Below the pieces are notes generated by a model that searched no databases, was not told the origin of the DNA, and saw nothing but the letters and a program-made list of their open reading frames with translations. The position numbers and the translations under genes are program-made. A stretch of 64,000 nt of DNA from positions 108,399,700-108,463,699 of the forward strand of contig OV050033.1 of NCBI GenBank assembly GCA_920105625.2. The letters are read 5' to 3'. Positions 49,804 to 62,590 of the stretch are shown here, one piece after another. Origin of the DNA: Clusia tigrina. Its lineage: Eukaryota > Arthropoda > Insecta > Diptera > Clusiidae. Every line of letters starts with the position of its first letter. Position 1 is the stretch's first letter.

Positions 49804-52800
49804 GTACTCGAGCCTCTTGTCAATTTAAGCTATCGCTCAAAGCTATGCTACCCTTGAGTCCCAAATCAAACACTGATAAAACTTCAAATGGCCCTAGCTT
49901 CTATACGGTACGTCCTACACCTATCAAAGTTTCCAACATACATATGCTTGTAACTTTATACTGGAGCGTCATAAAACCTAGAAATTTTGTAACAATAAAG
50001 TACTCGAGCCTCTTGTCAATTTAAGCTATCGCTCAAAGCTATGCTACCTTTGAGTCCCAATTCAAACACTGATAAAACTTCAAATGGCCCTAACTTCTAT
50101 ACGGTACGTCCTACACCTATCAAAGTTTGCAACATTGTAACTTTTTACTGGAGCGTCATAAAACCTTGAAATTTTGTAACAATGAAGTACTCGAGCCTTT
50201 TGTCAATTTGAGCTATCGCTCAAAGCTATGCTACCCTTGAGTCCCAAATCAAAAACTGATAAATCTTCAAATGGCCCTAACTTCTATACGGTACGTCCTA
50301 CACCTATCAAAGTTTGCAACATGCAAATGCTTGTAACTTTTTACTGGAGCGTCATAAAACCTTGAAATATTGTAACAATAAAGTACTCGAGCCTCTTGTA
50401 AATTTGAGCTATCGCTCAAAGCTATGATACTCTTGAGTCCCAAATCAAATACTGATAAAACTTCAACTGGCCCTAGCTTCTATACGGTACGTCCAACATA
50501 CAAATGCTTGTAACTTTTTACTGAGCGTCATAAAACCTTGAAATTTTGTAACAATAAAGTACTCGACCCTCTTGTCAATTTGAGCTATCGCTCAAAGCTA
50601 TGCGACCCTTGAGTCCCAAATCAAACACTGATAAATCTTCGAATGGCCCTAACTTCTATACGGTACGTCCTACACCTATCAAAGTTTGCAACATACAAAT
50701 GCTTGTAACTGTTTACTGGAGCGTCATTAAACCTTGAAATTTTGTAACAATAAAGTACTCGAGCCTCTTGTCAGTTTAAGCTTTCGCTCAAAGCTATGCT
50801 ACCCTTGAGTCCCAAATCAAACACTGATAAAACTTCAAATGGCGCAAACTTCTATACGGTACGTCCTACACCAATCAAAGTTAGCAACATACAAATGCTT
50901 GTAACTTTTTACTGGAGCATCATAAAACCTTGAAATTTTGCAACAAAAAAGTTCTCGAGCCTCTTGTCAATTTAAGCTATCGCTCAAAGCTATGCTACCC
51001 TTGAGTCCCAAATCAAACACTGATAAATCTTCGAATGGCCCTAACTTCTATACGGTACGTCCTACACCTATCAAAGTTTGCAACTTACAAATGCTTGTAA
51101 CTTTTTACTGGAGCGTCATCAAACGTTGAAATTTTGTAACAATAAAGTACTCGAGCCTCTTGTCAATTTAAGGTTTCGCTCAAAGCTATGCTACCCTTGA
51201 GTCCCAAATCAAACACTGATAAAACTTCAAATGGCCCAAACTTCTATACGGTATGTCCTACACCTATCAAAGTTAGCAACATACAAATGCTTGTAACTTT
51301 TTACTGGACCGTAAAACCTTGAAATTTTGTAACAATAAAGTACTCGAGCCTTTTGTCAATTTAAGCTATCGCACAAAGCTATGCTACCCTTGAGTCCCAA
51401 ATCAAACACTGATAAAACTTCAAATGGCCCCAACTTCTATACGGTACGTCCTACACCTATCAAAGTTTGCAACATACAAATGCTTGTAACTTTTTACTGG
51501 AACGTCATAAAACATTGAAATTTTGTAACAATAAAGTACTCGAGCCTCTTGTCAATTTAAGCTTTCGCTCAAATCTATGCTACCCTTGAGTCCCAAATCA
51601 AACACTGATAAAACTTCAAATGGCGCAAACTTCTATACGGTACGTCCTACACCAATCAAAGTTAGCAACATACAAATGCTTGTAACTTTTTACTGGAGCG
51701 TCATAAAACCTTGAAATTTTGTAACAATAAAGTACTCGAGCCTCTTGTAAATTTGAGCTATCGCTCAAAGCTATGATACTCTTGAGTTCCAAATCAAATA
51801 CTGATAAAACTTCAACTGGCCCTAGCTTCTATACGGTACGTCCAACATACAAATGCTTGTAACTTTTTACTGAGCGTCATAAAACCTTGAAATTTTGTAA
51901 CAATAAAGTACTCGAGCCTCTTGTCAATTTGAGCTATCGCTCAAAGCTATGCTACCCTTGAGTCCCAAATCAATCACGGATAAAACTTCAAATGGCCCTA
52001 GCTTCTATACGGTACGTCCTACACCTATCAAAGTTTGCAACATTCAAAAGCGTGTAACTTTTTACTGGAGCGTCATAAAACGTTGAAATTTTTAACAATA
52101 AAGTACTCGAGCCTTTTGTCAATTTAAGGTATCGCTCAAAGCTATGCTACCCTTGAGTCCCAAATCAAACACGGATAAAACTTCAAACGGCCCTAGCTTC
52201 TATACAGTACGTCCTAAACCTATCAAAGTTTATAACATACAAATGCTTGTAACTTTTTACTGGAGCGTCATAAAACCTAGAAATTTTGTAACAATAAAGT
52301 AATCGAGCCTCTTGTAAATTTGAGCTATCGCTCAAAGCTATGCTACCATTGAGTCCCAAATCAAACACTGACAAAACTTCAAATGGCCCTAACTTCTATA
52401 CGGTACGTCCTACACCTATCAAAGTTTCCAACATACAAATGCTTGTAACTTTTTACTGGAGCGTCATAAAACCTTGAAATTTTGTAACAATAAAGTACTC
52501 GAGCCTCTTGTCAATTTAAGCTATCGCTCAAAGCTATGCTACCCTTGAGTCCCAAATCAAACACTGATAAAACTTCAAATGGCCCTAGCTTCTATACGGT
52601 ACGTCCTACACCTATCAAAGTTTCCAACATACATATGCTTGTAACTTTATACTGGAACGTCATAAAACCTAGAAATTTTGTAACAATAAAGTACTCGAGC
52701 CTCTTGTCAATTTGAGCTATCGCTCAAAGCTATGCTACCCTTGAGTCCCAAATCAAACACTGATAAATCTTCGAATGGCCCTAACTTCTATACGGTACGT

Positions 52801-53540
52801 CCTACACCTATCAAAGTTTGCAACATACAAATGCTTGTAACTTTTTACTGGAGCGTCATTAAACCTTGAAATTTTGTAACAATAAAGTACTCGAGCCTCT
52901 TGTCAATTTAAGCTTTCGCTCAAAGCTATGCTACCCTTGAGTCCCAAATCAAACACTGATAAAACTTCAAATGGCCCAAACTTCTATACGGTATGTCCTA
53001 CACCTATCAAAGTTAGCAACATACAAATGCTTGTAACTTTTTACTGGACCGTAAAACCTTGAAATTTTGTAACAATAAAGTACTCGAGCCTTTTGTCAAT
53101 TTAAGCTATCGCACAAAGCTATGCTACCCTTGAGTCCCAAATCAAACACTGATAAATCTTCGAATGGCCCTAACTTCTATACGGTACGTCCTACACCTAT
53201 CAAAGTTTGCAACATACAAATGCTTGTAACTTTTTACTGGAGCGTCATTAAACCTTGAAATTTTGTAACAATAAAGTACTCGAGCCTCTTGTCAATTTAA
53301 GCTTTCGCTCAAAGCTATGCTACCCTTGAGTCCCAAATCAAACACTGATAAAACTTCAAATGGCGCAAACTTCTATACGGTACGTCCTACACCAATCAAA
53401 GTTAGCAACATACAAATGCTTGTAACTTTTTACTGGAGCGTTATAAAACCTTGAAATTTTGTAACAATAAAGTACTCGAGCCTTTTCTCAATTTAAGCTA
53501 TCGCTCAAAGCTATGCTACCCTTGAGTCCCAAATCAAACA
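49804..53540 (+). repeat. Large block (3.7 kb), first copy
   Basis: About 19 monomers, matched at 54,060-57,989. The offset is 4,256 up to about 50,755 and 4,449 from 50,951, because the partner has one extra 193-bp monomer. Markers are catatgcttgtaactttata, the 9-bp deletion gcaacattgtaac (50,131), gatactcttgag, gttctcgag, aaggtttcgc and cassette K. Confidence 0.91.
51908..52494 (+). repeat. Cassette K (aaaagcgtg), 587 bp
   Basis: Monomers begin at 51,908, 52,103 and 52,299. Compared with the 28-34 kb copies it has attcaaaagcgtg, aaacggccc, cctaaacc, gtttataac and acctagaaatt, so it belongs to a distinct sub-lineage shared with 56,357 and 63,352. Confidence 0.88.
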
Positions 53541-54059
53541 CGGATAAAGCTTCAAAAGGCCCTAGCTTCTATACGGTACGTCCTACACCTATCAAAGTTT
53601 CCAACATACAAATGCTTGTAACTTTTTACTGGGGCCTCATAAAACCTTGAAATTTTTTAACAATAAAGTACTCGAGCCTCTTGTCAATTTAAGCTATCGC
53701 TCAAAGCTATGCTGCCCTTAAGTCCCAAATCAAACACTGATAAAACTTCAAATGGCCCCAACTTCTATACGGTACGTCCTACACCTATCAAAGTTTGCAA
53801 CATACAAATGCTTGTAACTTTTTACTGGAGCGTCATAAAACCTTGAAATTTTGTAACAATAAAGTACTCGAGCCTTTTCTCAATTTAAGCTATCGCTCAA
53901 AGCTATGCTATCCTTGAGTCCCAAATCAAACACGGATAAAACTTCAAAAGGCCCTAGCTTCTATACGGTACGTCCTACACCTATCAAAGTTTCCAACATA
54001 CAAATGCTTGTAACTTTTTACTGGGGCGTCATAAAACCTTGAAATTTTTTAACAATAAA
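53080..54059 (+). repeat. Five-monomer segment T-G-X-Y-X, matching 60,261-61,240
   Basis: Monomers start at 53,080 (T: ataaatcttcg), 53,276 (G: atggcgcaaac with accaatc), 53,472 (X: cttttctcaattt, cggataaagc, ggggc), 53,668 (Y: gctgcccttaag) and 53,864 (X). The same order and variants lie exactly 7,181 bp downstream. Private changes here include ggggcctcat near 53,632 and gctatccttgag near 53,908. Confidence 0.88.
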
Positions 54060-55010
54060 GTACTCGAGCCTCTTGTCAATTTAAGCTATCGCTCAAAGCT
54101 ATGCTACCCTTGAGTCCCAAATCAAACACTGATAAAACTTCAAATGGCCCTAGCTTCTATACGGTACGTCCTACACCTATCAAAGTTTCCAACATACATA
54201 TGCTTGTAACTTTATACTGGAGCGTCATAAAACCTAGAAATTTTGTAACAATAAAGTACTCGAGCCTCTTGTCAATTTAAGCTATCGCTCAAAGCTATGC
54301 TACCTTTGAGTCCCAATTCAAACACTGATAAAACTTCAAATGGCCCTAACTTCTATACGGTACGTCCTACACCTATCAAAGTTTGCAACATTGTAACTTT
54401 TTACTGGAGCGTCATAAAACCTTGAAATTTTGTAACAATGAAGTACTCGAGCCTTTTGTCAATTTGAGCTATCGCTCAAAGCTATGCTACCCTTGAGTCC
54501 CAAATCAAAAACTGATAAATCTTCAAATGGCCCTAACTTCTATACGGTACGTCCTACACCTATCAAAGTTTGCAACATGCAAATGCTTGTAACTTTTTAC
54601 TGGAGCGTCATAAAACCTTGAAATATTGTAACAATAAAGTACTCGAGCCTCTTGTAAATTTGAGCTATCGCTCAAAGCTATGATACTCTTGAGTCCCAAA
54701 TCAAATACTGATAAAACTTCAACTGGCCCTAGCTTCTATACGGTACGTCCAACATACAAATGCTTGTAACTTTTTACTGAGCGTCATAAAACCTTGAAAT
54801 TTTGTAACAATAAAGTACTCGAGCCTCTTGTCAATTTGAGCTATCGCTCAAAGCTATGCTACCCTTGAGTCCCAAATCAAACACTGATAAATCTTCGAAT
54901 GGCCCTAACTTCTATACGGTACGTCCTACACCTATCAAAGTTTGCAACATACAAATGCTTGTAACTGTTTACTGGAGCGTCATTAAACCTTGAAATTTTG
55001 TAACAATAAA

Positions 55011-55203
55011 GTACTCGAGCCTCTTGTCAATTTAAGCTTTCGCTCAAAGCTATGCTACCCTTGAGTCCCAAATCAAACACTGATAAAACTTCAAATGGCC
55101 CAAACTTCTATACGGTATGTCCTACACCTACCAAAGTTAGCAACATACAAATGCTTGAAACTTTTTACTGGACCGTAAAACCTTGAAATTTTGTAACAAT
55201 AAA
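55011..55203 (+). repeat. Extra 193-bp monomer in the second copy
   Basis: This ggcccaaac-class monomer with cctaccaaagttagc, cttgaaactttttac and ggaccgtaaaacc lies between neighbours that are adjacent in the first copy (50,755 and 50,951). It explains the offset step from 4,256 to 4,449. The exact side of the insertion is ambiguous because neighbouring monomers are similar. Confidence 0.82.
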
Positions 55204-56356
55204 GTACTCGAGCCTCTTGTCAATTTAAGCTTTCGCTCAAAGCTATGCTACCCTTGAGTCCCAAATCAAACACTGATAAAACTTCAAATGGCGCAAACTT
55301 CTATACGGTACGTCCTACACCAATCAAAGTTAGCAACATACAAATGCTTGTAACTTTTTACTGGAGCATCATAAAACCTTGAAATTTTGCAACAAAAAAG
55401 TTCTCGAGCCTCTTGTCAATTTAAGCTATCGCTCAAAGCTATGCTACCCTTGAGTCCCAAATCAAACACTGATAAATCTTCGAATGGCCCTAACTTCTAT
55501 ACGGTACGTCCTACACCTATCAAAGTTTGCAACTTACAAATGCTTGTAACTTTTTACTGGAGCGTCATCAAACGTTGAAATTTTGTAACAATAAAGTACT
55601 CGAGCCTCTTGTCAATTTAAGGTTTCGCTCAAAGCTATGCTACCCTTGAGTCCCAAATCAAACACTGATAAAACTTCAAATGGCCCAAACTTCTATACGG
55701 TATGTCCTACACCTATCAAAGTTAGCAACATACAAATGCTTGAAACTTTTTACTGGACCGTAAAACCTTGAAATTTTGTAACAATAAAGTACTCGAGCCT
55801 TTTGTCAATTTAAGCTATCGCACAAAGCTATGCTACCCTTGAGTCCCAAATCAAACACTGATAAAACTTCAAATGGCCCCAACTTCTATACGGTACGTCC
55901 TACACCTATCAAAGTTTGCAACATACAAATGCTTGTAACTTTTTACTGGAACGTCATAAAACATTGAAATTTTGTAACAATAAAGTACTCGAGCCTCTTG
56001 TCAATTTAAGCTTTCGCTCAAATCTATGCTACCCTTGAGTCCCAAATCAAACACTGATAAAACTTCAAATGGCGCAAACTTCTATACGGTACGTCCTACA
56101 CCAATCAAAGTTAGCAACAAACAAATGCTTGTAACTTTTTACTGGAGCGTCATAAAACCTTGAAATTTTGTAACAATAAAGTACTCGAGCCTCTTGTAAA
56201 TTTGAGCTATCGCTCAATGCTATGATACTCTTGAGTCCCAAATCAAATACTGATAAAACTTAAACTGGCCCTAGCTTCTATACGGTACGTCCAACATACA
56301 AATGCTTGTAACTTTTTACTGAGCGTCATAAAACCTTGAAATTTTGTAACAATAAA

Positions 56357-56943
56357 GTACTCGAGCCTCTTGTCAATTTGAGCTATCGCTCAAAGCTATG
56401 CTACCCTTGAGTCCCAAATCAATCACGGATAAAACTTCAAATGGCCCTAGCTTCTATACGGTACGTCCTACACCTATCAAAGTTTGCAACATTCAAAAGC
56501 GTGTAACTTTTTACTGGAGCGTCATAAAACGTTGAAATTTTTAACAATAAAGTACTCGAGCCTTTTGTCAATTTAAGGTATCGCTCAAAGCTATGCTACC
56601 CTTGAGTCCCAAATCAAACACGGATAAAACTTCAAACGGCCCTAGCTTCTATACAGTACGTCCTAAACCTATCAAAGTTTATAACATACAAATGCTTGTA
56701 ACTTTTTACTGGAGCGTCATAAAACCTAGAAATTTTGTAACAATAAAGTAATCGAGCCTCTTGTAAATTTGAGCTATCGCTCAAAGCTATGCTACCATTG
56801 AGTCCCAAATCAAATACTGACAAAACTTCAAATGGCCCTAACTTCTATACGGTACGTCCTACACCTATCAAAGTTTCCAACATACAAATGCTTGTAACTT
56901 TTTACTGGAGCGTCATAAAACCTTGAAATTTTGTAACAATAAA
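56357..56943 (+). repeat. Cassette K (aaaagcgtg), 587 bp
   Basis: Copy of 51,908-52,494 at +4,449, with one difference near 56,816 (aaatactgac for aaacactgac). Confidence 0.88.
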
Positions 56944-57528
56944 GTACTCGAGCCTCTTGTCAATTTAAGCTATCGCTCAAAGCTATGCTACCCTTGAGTC
57001 CCAAATCAAACACTGATAAAACTTCAAATGGCCCTAGCTTCTATACGGTACGTCCTACACCTATCAAAGTTTCCAACATACATATGCTTGTAACTTTATA
57101 CTGGAACGTCATAAAACCTAGAAATTTTGTAACAATAAAGTACTCGAGCCTCTTGTCAATTTGAGCTATCGCTCAAAGCTATGCTACCCTTGAGTCCCAA
57201 ATCAAACACTGATAAATCTTCGAATGGCCCTAACTTCTATACGGTACGTCCTACACCTATCAAAGTTTGCAACATACAAATGCTTGTAACTTTTTACTGG
57301 AGCGTCATTAAACCTTGAAATTTTGTAACAATAAAGTACTCGAGCCTCTTGTCAATTTAAGCTTTCGCTCAAAGCTATGCTACCCTTGAGTCCCAAATCA
57401 AACACTGATAAAACTTCAAATGGCCCAAACTTCTATACGGTATGTCCTACACCTATCAAAGTTTGCAACATACAAATGCTTGTAACTTTTTACTGGACCG
57501 TAAAACCTTGAAATTTTGTAACAATAAA

Positions 57529-58309
57529 GTACTCGAGCCTTTTGTCAATTTAAGCTATCGCACAAAGCTATGCTACCCTTGAGTCCCAAATCAAACACTG
57601 ATAAATCTTCGAATGGCCCTAACTTCTATACGGTACGTCCTACACCTATCAAAGTTTGCAACATACAAATGCTTGTAACTTTTTACTGGAGCGTCATTAA
57701 ACCTTGAAATTTTGTAACAATAAAGTACTCGAGCCTCTTGTCAATTTAAGCTTTCGCTCAAAGCTATGCTACCCTTGAGTCCCAAATCAAACACTGATAA
57801 AACTTCAAATGGCGCAAACTTCTATACGGTACGTCCTACACCAATCAAAGTTAGCAACATACAAATGCTTGTAACTTTTTACTGGAGCGTTATAAAACCT
57901 TGAAATTTTGTAACAATAAAGTACTCGAGCCTTTTCTCAATTTAAGCTATCGCTCAAAGCTATGCTACCCTTGAGTCCCAAATCAAACACTGATAAATCT
58001 TCGAATGGCCCTAACTTCTATACGGTACGTCCTACACCTATCAAAGTTTGCAACATACAAATGCTTGTAACTTTTTACTGGAGCGTCATTAAACCTTGAA
58101 ATTTTGTAACAATAAAGTACTCGAGCCTCTTGTCAATTTAAGCTTTCGCTCAAAGCTATGCTACCCTTGAGTCCCAAATCAAACACTGATAAAACTTCAA
58201 ATGGCCCAAACTTCTATACGGTATGTCCTACACCTATCAAAGTTAGCAACATACAAATGCTTGTAACTTTTTACTGGACCGTAAAACCTTGAAATTTTGT
58301 AACAATAAA
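57529..58309 (+). repeat. 781-bp four-monomer unit with a hybrid third monomer (T-G-X/T-C)
   Basis: Monomers start at 57,529 (T), 57,725 (G), 57,921 (hybrid) and 58,117 (C: ggcccaaac, gtatgtcc, ggaccgtaaaacc, 193 bp). The hybrid has the X-class start cttttctcaattt and the T-class remainder ataaatcttcg with cattaaacc. Confidence 0.87.
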
Positions 58310-59090
58310 GTACTCGAGCCTTTTGTCAATTTAAGCTATCGCACAAAGCTATGCTACCCTTGAGTCCCAAATCAAACACTGATAAATCTTCGAATGGCCC
58401 TAACTTCTATACGGTACGTCCTACACCTATCAAAGTTTGCAACATACAAATGCTTGTAACTTTTTACTGGAGCGTCATTAAACCTTGAAATTTTGTAACA
58501 ATAAAGTACTCGAGCCTCTTGTCAATTTAAGCTTTCGCTCAAAGCTATGCTACCCTTGAGTCCCAAATCAAACACTGATAAAACTTCAAATGGCGCAAAC
58601 TTCTATACGGTACGTCCTACACCAATCAAAGTTAGCAACATACAAATGCTTGTAACTTTTTACTGGAGCGTTATAAAACCTTGAAATTTTGTAACAATAA
58701 AGTACTCGAGCCTTTTCTCAATTTAAGCTATCGCTCAAAGCTATGCTACCCTTGAGTCCCAAATCAAACACGGATAAAGCTTCAAAAGGCCCTAGCTTCT
58801 ATACGGTACGTCCTACACCTATCAAAGTTTCCAACATACAAATGCTTGTAACTTTTTACTGGGGCGTCATAAAACCTTGAAATTTTTTAACAATAAAATA
58901 CTCGAGCCTCTTGTCAATTTAAGCTATCGCTCAAAGCTATGCTGCCCTTAAGTCCCAAATCAAACACTGATAAAACATCAAATGGCCCAAACTTCTATAC
59001 GGTATGTCCTACACCTATCAAAGTTAGCAACATACAAATGCTTGTAACTTTTTACTGGACCGTAAAACCTTGAAATTTTGTAACAATAAA
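58310..59090 (+). repeat. 781-bp four-monomer unit T-G-X-Y
   Basis: Monomers start at 58,310 (T), 58,506 (G), 58,702 (X) and 58,898 (Y). Y combines gctgcccttaag with ataaaacatcaaatggcccaaac and ggaccgtaaaacc and is 193 bp. The X to Y boundary is aataaaatactcgag, which loses the usual gtac. Confidence 0.92.
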
Positions 59091-59479
59091 GTACTCGAGC
59101 CTTTTGTCAATTTAAGCTATCGCACAAAGCTATGCTACCCTTGAGTCCCAAATCAAACACTGATAAATCTTCGAATGGCCCTAACTTCTATACGGTACGT
59201 CCTACACCTATCAAAGTTTGCAACATACAAATGCTTGTAACTTTTTACTGGAGCGTCATTAAACCTTGAAATTTTGTAACAATAAAGTACTCGAGCCTCT
59301 TGTCAATTTAAGCTTTCGCTCAAAGCTATGCTACCCTTGAGTCCCAAATCAAACACTGATAAAACTTCAAATGGCCCAAACTTCTATACGGTATGTCCTA
59401 CACCTATCAAAGTTAGCAACATACAAATGCTTGTAACTTTTTACTGGACCGTAAAACCTTGAAATTTTGTAACAATAAA
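59091..59479 (+). repeat. 389-bp monomer pair T-C between two 781-bp units
   Basis: Monomers at 59,091 (T) and 59,287 (C, 193 bp). The pair matches the corresponding monomers at 58,117-58,505 in reverse order of class and separates the two T-G-X-Y units, so the local period is 1,170 bp on this side and 781 bp on the other. Confidence 0.88.
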
Positions 59480-60260
59480 GTACTCGAGCCTTTTGTCAAT
59501 TTAAGCTATCGCACAAAGCTATGCTACCCTTGAGTCCCAAATCAAACACTGATAAATCTTCGAATGGCCCTAACTTCTATACGGTACGTCCTACACCTAT
59601 CAAAGTTTGCAACATACAAATGCTTGTAACTTTTTACTGGAGCGTCATTAAACCTTGAAATTTTGTAACAATAAAGTACTCGAGCCTCTTGTCAATTTAA
59701 GCTTTCGCTCAAAGCTATGCTACCCTTGAGTCCCAAATCAAACACTGATAAAACTTCAAATGGCGCAAACTTCTATACGGTACGTCCTACACCAATCAAA
59801 GTTAGCAACATACAAATGCTTGTAACTTTTTACTGGAGCGTTATAAAACCTTGAAATTTTGTAACAATAAAGTACTCGAGCCTTTTCTCAATTTAAGCTA
59901 TCGCTCAAAGCTATGCTACCCTTGAGTCCCAAATCAAACACGGATAAAGCTTCAAAAGGCCCTAGCTTCTATACGGTACGTCCTACACCTATCAAAGTTT
60001 CCAACATACAAATGCTTGTAACTTTTTACTGGGGCGTCATAAAACCTTGAAATTTTTTAACAATAAAATACTCGAGCCTCTTGTCAATTTAAGCTATCGC
60101 TCAAAGCTATGCTGCCCTTAAGTCCCAAATCAAACACTGATAAAACATCAAATGGCCCAAACTTCTATACGGTATGTCCTACACCTATCAAAGTTAGCAA
60201 CATACAAATGCTTGTAACTTTTTACTGGACCGTAAAACCTTGAAATTTTGTAACAATAAA
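59480..60260 (+). repeat. 781-bp four-monomer unit T-G-X-Y, second copy
   Basis: Monomers at 59,480, 59,676, 59,872 and 60,068. Apparently identical to 58,310-59,090, including aataaaatactcgag. Confidence 0.92.
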
Positions 60261-61044
60261 GTACTCGAGCCTTTTGTCAATTTAAGCTATCGCACAAAGC
60301 TATGCTACCCTTGAGTCCCAAATCAAACACTGATAAATCTTCGAATGGCCCTAACTTCTATACGGTACGTCCTACACCTATCAAAGTTTGCAACATACAA
60401 ATGCTTGTAACTTTTTACTGGAGCGTCATTAAACCTTGAAATTTTGTAACAATAAAGTACTCGAGCCTCTTGTCAATTTAAGCTTTCGCTCAAAGCTATG
60501 CTACCCTTGAGTCCCAAATCAAACACTGATAAAACTTCAAATGGCGCAAACTTCTATACGGTACGTCCTACACCAATCAAAGTTAGCAACATACAAATGC
60601 TTGTAACTTTTTACTGGAGCGTTATAAAACCTTGAAATTTTGTAACAATAAAGTACTCGAGCCTTTTCTCAATTTAAGCTATCGCTCAAAGCTATGCTAC
60701 CCTTGAGTCCCAAATCAAACACGGATAAAGCTTCAAAAGGCCCTAGCTTCTATACGGTACGTCCTACACCTATCAAAGTTTCCAACATACAAATGCTTGT
60801 AACTTTTTACTGGGGCGTCATAAAACCTTGAAATTTTTTAACAATAAAGTACTCGAGCCTCTTGTCAATTTAAGCTATCGCTCAAAGCTATGCTGCCCTT
60901 AAGTCCCAAATCAAACACTGATAAAACTTCAAATGGCCCCAACTTCTATACGGTACGTCCTACACCTATCAAAGTTTGCAACATACAAATGCTTGTAACT
61001 TTTTACTGGAGCGTCATAAAACCTTGAAATTTTGTAACAATAAA
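60261..61044 (+). repeat. 784-bp four-monomer unit T-G-X-Y', third copy
   Basis: Monomers at 60,261, 60,457, 60,653 and 60,849. The fourth differs from the preceding Y: aaaacttcaaatggccccaac with cgtcc and full ggagcgtcat, hence 196 bp. From 60,261 this run matches 53,080-54,059. Confidence 0.9.
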
Positions 61045-62406
61045 GTACTCGAGCCTTTTCTCAATTTAAGCTATCGCTCAAAGCTATGCTACCCTTGAGT
61101 CCCAAATCAAACACGGATAAAACTTCAAAAGGCCCTAGCTTCTATACGGTACGTCCTACACCTATCAAAGTTTCCAACATACAAATGCTTGTAACTTTTT
61201 ACTGGGGCGTCATAAAACCTTGAAATTTTTTAACAATAAAGTACTCGAGCCTCTTGTCAATTTAAGCTATCGCTCTAAGCTATGCTGCCCTTAAGTCCCA
61301 AATCAAACACTGATAAAACTTCAAATGGCCCCAACTTCTATACGGTACGTCCTACACCTATCAAAGTTTGCAACATACAAATGCTTGTAACTTTTTACTG
61401 GAGCGTCATTAAACCTTGAAATTTTGTAACAATAAAGTACTCGAGCCTCTTGTCAATTTAAGCTTTCGCTCAAAGCTATGCTACCCTTGAGTCCCAAATC
61501 AAACACTGATAAAACTTCAAATGGCGCAAACTTCTATACGGTACGTCCTACACCAATCAAAGTTAGCAACATACAAATGCTTGTAACTTTTTACTGGAGC
61601 GTCATAAAACCTTGAAATTTTGTAACAATAAAGTACTCGAGCCTTTTCTCAATTTAAGCTATCGCTCAAAGCTATGCTACCCTTGAGTCCCAAATCAAAC
61701 ACGGATAAAACTTCAAAAGGCCCTAGCTTCTATACGGTACGTCCTACACATATCAAAGTTTCCAACATACAAATGCTTGTAACTTTTTACTGGGGCCTTG
61801 AAATTTTATAACAATAAAGTACTCGAGCCTCTTGTCAATTTAAGCTATCGCTCAAAGCTATGCTGCCCTTAAGTCCCAAATCAAACACTGATAAAACTTC
61901 AAATGGCCCCAACTTCTATACGGTACGTCCTACACCTATCAAAGTTTGCAACATACAAATGCTTGTAACTTTTTACTGGAGCGTCATAAAACCTTGAAAT
62001 TTTGTAACAATAAAGTACTCGAGCCTTTTATCAATTTAAGCTATCGCTCAAAGCTATGCTACCCTTGAGTCCCAAATCAAACACGGATAAAACTTCAAAA
62101 GGCCCTAGCTTCTATACGGTACGTCCTACACCTATCAAAGTTTCCAACATACAAATGCTTGTAACTTTTTACTGGGGCGTCATAAAACCTTGAAATTTTT
62201 TAACAATAAAGTACTCGAGCCTCTTGTCATATTAAGCTATCGCTCAAAGCTATGCTGCCCTTAAGTCCCAAATCAAACACTGATAAAACTTCAAATGGCC
62301 CCAACTTCTATACGGTACGTCCTACACCTATCAAAGTTTGCAACATACAAATGCTTGTAACTTTTTACAGGAGCATCATAAAACCTTGAAATTTTGTAAC
62401 AATAAA
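61045..62406 (+). repeat. 392-bp X-Y' dimers interrupted by one G monomer
   Basis: Dimers start at 61,045, 61,633 and 62,015, with a G monomer at 61,437-61,632. X copies have cacggataaaac, cttcaaaaggccc and ggggcgtc. Y' copies have gctgcccttaag and ggccccaac. The X monomer at 61,633 is 186 bp owing to a 10-bp deletion (ggggccttgaaattttata). X-Y relatives also occur near 24,066, 25,242, 46,508 and 53,472. Confidence 0.88.
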
Positions 62407-62590
62407 GTACTCGAACCTCTTGTCAATTTAAGCTATGCTACCCCTGACTCCCAAATCAAACACTGACAAAACTTCCAATGGCCCTAACTTCTATACGGTA
62501 CGTCCTATAGCTATCAAAGTTTGCAACATACAATTGATTGTAACTTTTTACTGGAGCGTCATCAAACGTTGGGTATTTTGTAACAATAAA
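62407..62590 (+). repeat. Truncated hybrid monomer (184 bp)
   Basis: It starts ctcgaacctc and lacks 13 bp (aagctatgctacccc in place of two agctat motifs). It has gactccc, ttccaatgg and caattgattg like 46,912, but ends gtcatcaaacgttggg like the monomer at 47,109. One monomer of the 46.9-47.3 kb pair has therefore been lost by fusion. Confidence 0.82.

Larger units (their letters stand above)
54060..57989 (+). repeat. Large block (3.9 kb), second copy
   Basis: Second copy of 49,804-53,540, with one additional monomer (about 55,011-55,203). It ends inside a monomer near 57,989: the left part is X class (cttttctc) and the right part T class (ataaatcttcg). Confidence 0.91.
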
